DNA of 28,750 bases from LMUY01 sp964246185. Lineage in GTDB: Bacteria; Pseudomonadota; Alphaproteobacteria; Acetobacterales; Acetobacteraceae. Made by a program: the position numbers and the translations under genes. Shown here one piece after another: positions 25,190-28,750 of this stretch. Under the pieces are notes generated by a model, which saw only the letters and a program-made list of their open reading frames with translations, did not search any database and was not told the origin of the DNA. Numbering within the stretch: position 1 is the stretch's first letter; every line of letters starts with the position of its first letter. Location of the stretch: NCBI GenBank assembly GCA_964246185.1, contig CAXTPP010000035.1, forward strand, positions 1 through 28,750, in the 5' to 3' direction.

Positions 25190-26437
25190 TCAGGTCGGTC
25201 GCCAGTTCGCCCGCGCCAGCACCACCTCCAGCAGCACCTGGCACCCCGCTTCCGCCTGCTCCGGCTCGATGCTTTCCGCCTCGTTGTGCGACAATCCATC
25301 GCGGCAGGGAGTAAAGATCATCGCCGCCGGCACGTGCGGGGCCACGAAGATCGCGTCGTGCCCGGCGCCGGACACGATATCCCGCGACGCATAGCCCAGC
25401 CGCGCCGCCGCCTCGCGCACCAGCGCCACGCACGCCGGGTCGAACGCTTGGGCGGCGATGCGCACCCGCTCCGTCAGGCCCAGCCGCGCGCCCGAGTCCC
25501 GCGCGACCTGCCCGGCCGCTTGCGGGAACCCGGCGGCGATGCGGGCCAGCTCCGCCTCGTCCGGATGGCGGAACTCGACGCTGAAGCGCACCTCGCCGGG
25601 GATCACGTTGCGGCTGTTCGGGCTGACGAACAACTGGCCCACCGTGCCGCGCCCCAGCTCGCCGCGGGCGCGCATGGTGCGGTCCACCAGCTCGATGATG
25701 CGCGCCGCCGCCACCAGCGCGTCCCGCCGGGCGGCGGGCGGGGTGGTGCCGGCGTGGCTGTCCTGGCCGGTCGCCACCGCGTCGTACCAGATTTGCGCCT
25801 GGCCGCCGGTCACCACGCCGATGGCGCAGCCTGCCGCTTCCAGGATCGGCCCCTGCTCGATATGCAGCTCGAAATAGCTGTCGGCGGGAAAGCGCCGGGC
25901 CGGCTCCGCGCCGCGCAGGCCGTGTTCGTCCAGCGCCTCGGCCACGCTCACGCCGTCCGGGTCGCGCAGCGCCTCCGTCTCGGCCTGGTCGAACATGCCG
26001 GCCCACACGCCGGAGCCCATCATGGCCTTGCCGAAGCGCGCGCCTTCCTCGTCGGTCCAGTTGACCAGCTCCACCGGCGCTTCGGTCGCGATGCCCAGCT
26101 CGTTCAGCGTGCGCATCACCTCCAGCCCGGCCAGCACGCCCAGCGCGCCGTCGAACTTGCCGCCGGTGGGCTGGCTGTCCAAGTGGCTGCCGAACAGCAC
26201 GGGCAGGCGCGCCGGGTCGCGCCCCGGGCGGCGGGCGAACATGTTGCCCATCGCGTCGGTCCGCACCGCCAGCCCGGCCGCCACGCACCAGGCGCGGAAC
26301 TGCTCGCGCCCCGCCTTGTCCACGGCGCTGAGGGCGAGCCGCTTCACCCCGCCCTTCTCGGTGGCGCCGATGGCGGCCATCGCCATCAGGCTGTCCCACA
26401 GGCGGCGGCCGTCGATGCGCTGGTTGCTGGCGGACAT
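25190..26437 (-). CDS. M20-family amidase / carbamoylase (Zn-dependent hydrolase)
   Basis: Dinuclear metal amidohydrolase of the hydantoinase/carbamoylase group (HyuC, AmaB, allantoate amidohydrolase, beta-ureidopropionase). 415 residues. Metal-site motifs: GSHLDSQPTGGKFDGALG (H85, D96), NWTDEEGARF (E130/E131), ELHIEQGPILE, the dimer-lid GQDSHAGTTP, and the C-terminal DGLSHNEAE His. It probably hydrolyses an N-carbamoyl or ureido compound; the exact substrate is not readable. The frame is open 80 codons further upstream, but ATG 26437 starts where the family does and has a GGAG about ten bases before it. It diverges from the lipoprotein gene. Confidence 0.93.
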   Translation of the reverse strand: MSASNQRIDGRRLWDSLMAMAAIGATEKGGVKRLALSAVDKAGREQFRAWCVAAGLAVRTDAMGNMFARRPGRDPARLPVLFGSHLDSQPTGGKFDGALGVLAGLEVMRTLNELGIATEAPVELVNWTDEEGARFGKAMMGSGVWAGMFDQAETEALRDPDGVSVAEALDEHGLRGAEPARRFPADSYFELHIEQGPILEAAGCAIGVVTGGQAQIWYDAVATGQDSHAGTTPPAARRDALVAAARIIELVDRTMRARGELGRGTVGQLFVSPNSRNVIPGEVRFSVEFRHPDEAELARIAAGFPQAAGQVARDSGARLGLTERVRIAAQAFDPACVALVREAAARLGYASRDIVSGAGHDAIFVAPHVPAAMIFTPCRDGLSHNEAESIEPEQAEAGCQVLLEVVLARANWRPT

Positions 26438-26485
26438 GCGGGGCGCTCCGGTGCGAGGCGGCCATCTTGCCCGGGACCAGCATTG

Positions 26486-26941
26486 ATGCAACGTGGCGGC
26501 ATGGTCCGCGCCTTTATTCCACTGTCTCTCGCCGTCCTGAGCCTCTCCATCTTGGCCGGCTGCACCTTGATCGACCAGCGTACCTTCAACCCGCAGGCCG
26601 GGCGCAAGCCGCCGGACCTGGCTGGCCCCGCCGGGCCGGGCGCGCCGCCGCCGCTGATCACGGTGGATTTCAGCCATCCCTCCCCGGACTACGCCGCCGT
26701 GCTGCGCCAGGCAGTGGTGTCAGCGCTCAGCCGCAAGCGCGACGTGCAGTTCGACGTGGTGACGGTGGTGCCAGCGACCGGCGCCCCGGCCGACCAGGTG
26801 GGCGCGGCGACTGGCCTGACGGCGGACGCCCGCGCCATCGCCCGCGCCATCAACGCGGACGGCGTGGACGACGACCGCATCCACCTGCTGGCCCGGGCGG
26901 AGGGGGTGACGACGCGGCAGGTGCAGGTTTTTGTGCGATGA
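26486..26941 (+). CDS. Small lipoprotein of unknown function
   Basis: 151 residues (146 if ATG 26501 is used, which gives a more typical signal, MVRAFIPLSLAVLSLSILAGC). The lipobox LAGC indicates lipid attachment. After a Pro/Gly-rich stretch (LAGPAGPGAPPP), a compact domain follows: LITVDFSHPSPDYAAVLRQA, a helix-strand pattern, and ending QVQVFVR. Its shape (Val-rich strand, ARAIARAINADGVDDDRI helix, final strand) suggests a small alpha/beta domain like those in cell-envelope lipoproteins, but I do not recognise the family. It starts 48 bp from the divergent amidase. Confidence 0.75.
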   Translation: MQRGGMVRAFIPLSLAVLSLSILAGCTLIDQRTFNPQAGRKPPDLAGPAGPGAPPPLITVDFSHPSPDYAAVLRQAVVSALSRKRDVQFDVVTVVPATGAPADQVGAATGLTADARAIARAINADGVDDDRIHLLARAEGVTTRQVQVFVR

Positions 26942-27063
26942 GGATTCACCCGGCAGGACTGTGGCCGAATTTGTATGGGGAGCGGACATTCGGTCGTAGC
27001 TTTCGCAACGTGGAGGGCGCTGATCCCAAACGCCGCGCGAGTCTCGCCAAAAGTCTATTTGTT

Positions 27064-27099
27064 AGCACCTCACGATATAACGTTATATCGTGAGGTGCT
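27064..27099. repeat. Perfect 36-bp palindrome
   Basis: Bases 27064-27081 (AGCACCTCACGATATAAC) are followed with no spacer by their exact reverse complement at 27082-27099. Flanking bases T and C do not continue the match. The core ATAACGTTAT is AT-rich within a GC-rich genome. The right end lies one base before GGAG (27101-27104), the ribosome binding site of the small secreted peptide gene. TTGTTA (27059-27064) and TTATAT (27083-27088), 18 bp apart, could be a promoter whose -10 lies inside the palindrome. No T-run follows, so it is not a normal intrinsic terminator. It could be an operator, an mRNA hairpin or a recombination site. Confidence 0.9.
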
Positions 27100-27110
27100 C
27101 GGAGTAGAAG

Positions 27111-27296
27111 ATGTTGCAAATTATGATCCACACCATAAAAACTGCTTTTATTCGGGCAGGCTTAATTTTGCCGTTACAGGCAGCGGCGCAATGCGTCGGA
27201 TATACTGGACCTGGCGGACCGTGTTCTATCGGGCCTGGTGATGGCCTTTCTATGGGTCCTAATTCTTGGCGTCGTGTCCCTGCCCAGCATTACTGA
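27111..27296 (+). CDS. Small secreted Gly/Pro-rich peptide
   Basis: 61 residues. MLQIMIHTIKTAFIRAGLIL resembles a signal sequence, followed by PLQAAAQ and then CVGYTGPGGPCSIGPGDGL, SMGPNSW. This matches a family I recall of small alphaproteobacterial proteins with repeated YTGPGGG/STGPGGG units and two Cys; here only about three units remain, so it is short. GGAG lies six bases before ATG 27111; ATG 27123 is an alternative. It is in an AT-rich patch next to insertion sequences. Function is unknown. Confidence 0.6.
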   Translation: MLQIMIHTIKTAFIRAGLILPLQAAAQCVGYTGPGGPCSIGPGDGLSMGPNSWRRVPAQHY

Positions 27297-27359
27297 ACGC
27301 CTCCTAGTCACCGCTGTCTCCGTTGCAGAATTGTTGACTCTAATCTTATACCGCCCCGC

Positions 27360-27866
27360 CTAGAAGCTGACTTGGTTGAGGTAGGGGTAGCCTGTGAGGG
27401 TTTGCAGGCGTTCTGGGGTGAGTTGGTTCCAGGCTGAGCAGAGCGCGTCCACGATGGCATTGTATCCCGCCAGCAGCCGGTGGCTAAGGTGTCGCTCGCG
27501 CAGGCAGAGCCACACGCGCTCGACCGGGTTCAGTTCGGGGCTGTAGGGCGGCAAGAGGACCAAGGTCACGTTGTCCGGAACCTTGAGTGCAAAAGCAACG
27601 TGCCATCCCGCCTGGTCGGCGACCATGACGGCGTGCCCGTCGGTGGCCAGCGTCGTGCTGAACCCGTCCAGGAACGCCTGCATGGCTGTGGTGGACACCT
27701 CGGGCGGCACGAGCGCGAAGCCCTGCCCCCGTGGCGGGCTGCACGGCGGCGAACAGGTGCTTCTTCGCAGGCTTTCCACGTGCTCCGCACGCGGAACCTT
27801 TGCCAGCTCCGCCCAGGTGTAGCGCTGGTCGCACACGGTCGTGCCTCTGGGCGTGGTGTAGGAGGT
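27360..27866 (-). pseudogene. IS630-family transposase remnant
   Basis: The C-terminal half of an IS630/Tc1-type DDE transposase. VMVADQAGWH contains the second Asp, and LLPPYSPELNPVERVWLCL contains the final Glu, as expected for DDE. The C-terminus ends with a stop at 27360. The N-terminal catalytic part is missing. The remaining frame is also disrupted: CDQRYTWAELAKVPRA is in one frame, then KPAKKHLFAAVQPATG is in another, then QGFALVPPEV returns to the first. This implies one indel near 27779-27789 and a compensating one near the run of five C at 27726-27730. In the original frame a stop soon follows upstream, at the junction with the next element. Confidence 0.85.
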
Positions 27867-28697
27867 TGCTGACGGAGTTCAGCAGCCCTCGCGGTGATCT
27901 TGGGTGGGTTTGTGTTGTCGAGACACAACCTGGACCCGAGGACCGTCACGATGACCGATGACAAGACTGCCCTTTGCGCGCTGCTGGAGAAAGGCTCTGA
28001 TGCGACATTCCTGCGCGAGATGATCGGCTTTGCCGCCGAGCGCCTGATGCAGCTGGAGACCGAGACTGCCTGTGGGGCAGCACCTGGCGAGCGCAGCACC
28101 GGGCGGACCAACCAGCGCAATGGCTATCGCGAGCGGGACTGGGAGACCCGGGCGGGCACCGTCGAACTACGCATCTCAAAGCTGCGCCGCGGCAGCTACT
28201 TCCCGTCTTTCCTGGAGCCGCGCCGCATGGCTGAGAAGGCCCTGACGGCTGTGATCCAAGAGGCCTACGTCCAGGGTGTCTCCACCCGGTCCGTCGACGA
28301 CCTGGTCCGTGCCATGGGGATGGAGGGCATCAGCAAGAGCCAGGTCTCGCGCCTGTGCGCCGAGATCGACGAGCGTGTGAACGCCTTCCTCGACCGCCCG
28401 ATCGAGGGTGACTGGCCCTGCGTTTGGTTGGACGCCACCTACGTGAAGGTCCGGCGCGACCACCAGATTGTCTCGGTGGCCGCCATCATCGCCGTCGGCG
28501 TCAACACCGACGCCAGGCGCGAGGTGCTCGGCATGACCGTGGGCCACAGCAAGGCTGAGCCGTTCTGGGTCGAGTTCCTGCGCTCCCTGGCGCGCCGCGG
28601 CCTGCGCGGCACCAAGCTGGTGATCTCGGACGCGCACGAGGGCCTCAAGGCCGCCGCCAGCAAGACCCTCAGCGCCACCTGGCAGCGCTGCCGCGTG
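27866..28697 (+). mobile_element. IS256-family element, truncated on the right
   Basis: Left part of an IS256 (mutator-type) element. A TGCTGA/TCAGCA dyad at 27867-27884 lies close to the probable left end; the exact end is not certain. It abuts the truncated IS630 remnant, so it probably inserted into or next to it. The right end is lost where a third element begins at about 28698. Confidence 0.65.
27951..28697 (+). pseudogene. IS256-family transposase, interrupted at codon 249
   Basis: Mutator-type DDE transposase. The first 249 residues read normally: CGAAPGERSTGRTNQRNGYR is the usual N-terminal signature, and the catalytic Asp residues are D161 in VWLDATYVKV and D227 in LVISDAHEG. At WQRCRV the family would continue HFMRN; here the frame runs into GLLKKPAAS, unrelated sequence that is the end of another element. 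The C-terminal part with the third catalytic residue (Glu) is missing, so it cannot act. The frame stays open to the window edge by chance. Confidence 0.88.
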
Positions 28698-28750
28698 GGG
28701 CTGTTGAAAAAGCCTGCTGCGTCTGATTCGCTAGTGCCTGCAACGATTCG
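28698..28750. mobile_element. Probable end of a third insertion sequence
   Basis: From GGGCTGTTGAAAAAGCC onward the sequence no longer encodes IS256 transposase. GGCTGTTGAAAAAG resembles terminal repeats of IS5- or IS1182-type elements as I recall them. Only 53 bp are in the window, so family and orientation are uncertain. Confidence 0.5.

Noticed and set aside
26467..27093. 208-codon plus-strand frame covering the lipoprotein gene
   Set aside because: Shifted shadow of the lipoprotein frame; lacks the lipobox and is Arg/Gly-rich.
27064..27099. Palindrome as an intrinsic transcription terminator
   Set aside because: No T-run follows on either strand, and the stem has no loop-forming spacer.
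26946..27241. Short frames on both strands sharing APHDITLYREVL
   Set aside because: The identical peptide on both strands is simply the palindrome read in both directions; neither frame has other support.

Overview
This 28.75 kb window is GC-rich and densely coding, with many start/stop overlaps and frequent GTG and TTG starts. The gene content (tusA/HDAC/xseB/dxs, gap-pgk, a DinB with an N-terminal Cys-rich extension, LrgAB, IS256- and IS630-type elements) and codon usage suggest an alphaproteobacterium, probably in or near the Acetobacteraceae. That placement is inference from style and not from a marker gene.

Layout. 1-3451 (minus): tusA-like, HDAC-family deacetylase, xseB, dxs (dxs runs off the left edge). 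3498-5665 (plus): ROK sugar kinase and DNA polymerase IV. 5680-7735: an aldo/keto reductase divergent from a LysR regulator. 7736-9695 (minus): Nudix hydrolase, small secreted protein, lrgA, lrgB in a tightly packed operon. 9999-13284 (minus): a secreted protein of unknown function, then gap and pgk. 13456-14811 (plus): a membrane-anchored periplasmic protein. 14822-16708 (minus): a transketolase-like protein missing several catalytic residues. 16851-18746 (plus): an FtsH-type protease.

The centrepiece is 19047-25187 (plus), six genes whose ends all overlap: a xanthorhodopsin-like proton-pump rhodopsin, crtE, crtI, crtB, crtY and a Brp/Blh beta-carotene dioxygenase. Together they encode everything needed to go from farnesyl/geranylgeranyl diphosphate precursors through phytoene, lycopene and beta-carotene to retinal, plus the opsin that uses it. 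Dxs, the entry enzyme of the MEP isoprenoid pathway, lies in the same window. The rhodopsin has the residues of a green-absorbing outward proton pump, but carries Trp where xanthorhodopsin has the Gly that makes room for an antenna carotenoid. The cluster also has no carotenoid hydroxylase or ketolase. Both facts point to a retinal-only pump.

25190-26941 holds a convergent M20-family amidase/carbamoylase and a divergent small lipoprotein. From about 26,950 the sequence becomes AT-richer and looks acquired: a perfect 36-bp palindrome directly before the ribosome binding site of a small secreted Gly/Pro-rich peptide, a decayed IS630-type transposase, and an IS256-type transposase cut at codon 249 by what looks like the end of a third insertion sequence at the right edge. 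I saw no tRNA, rRNA or CRISPR array.
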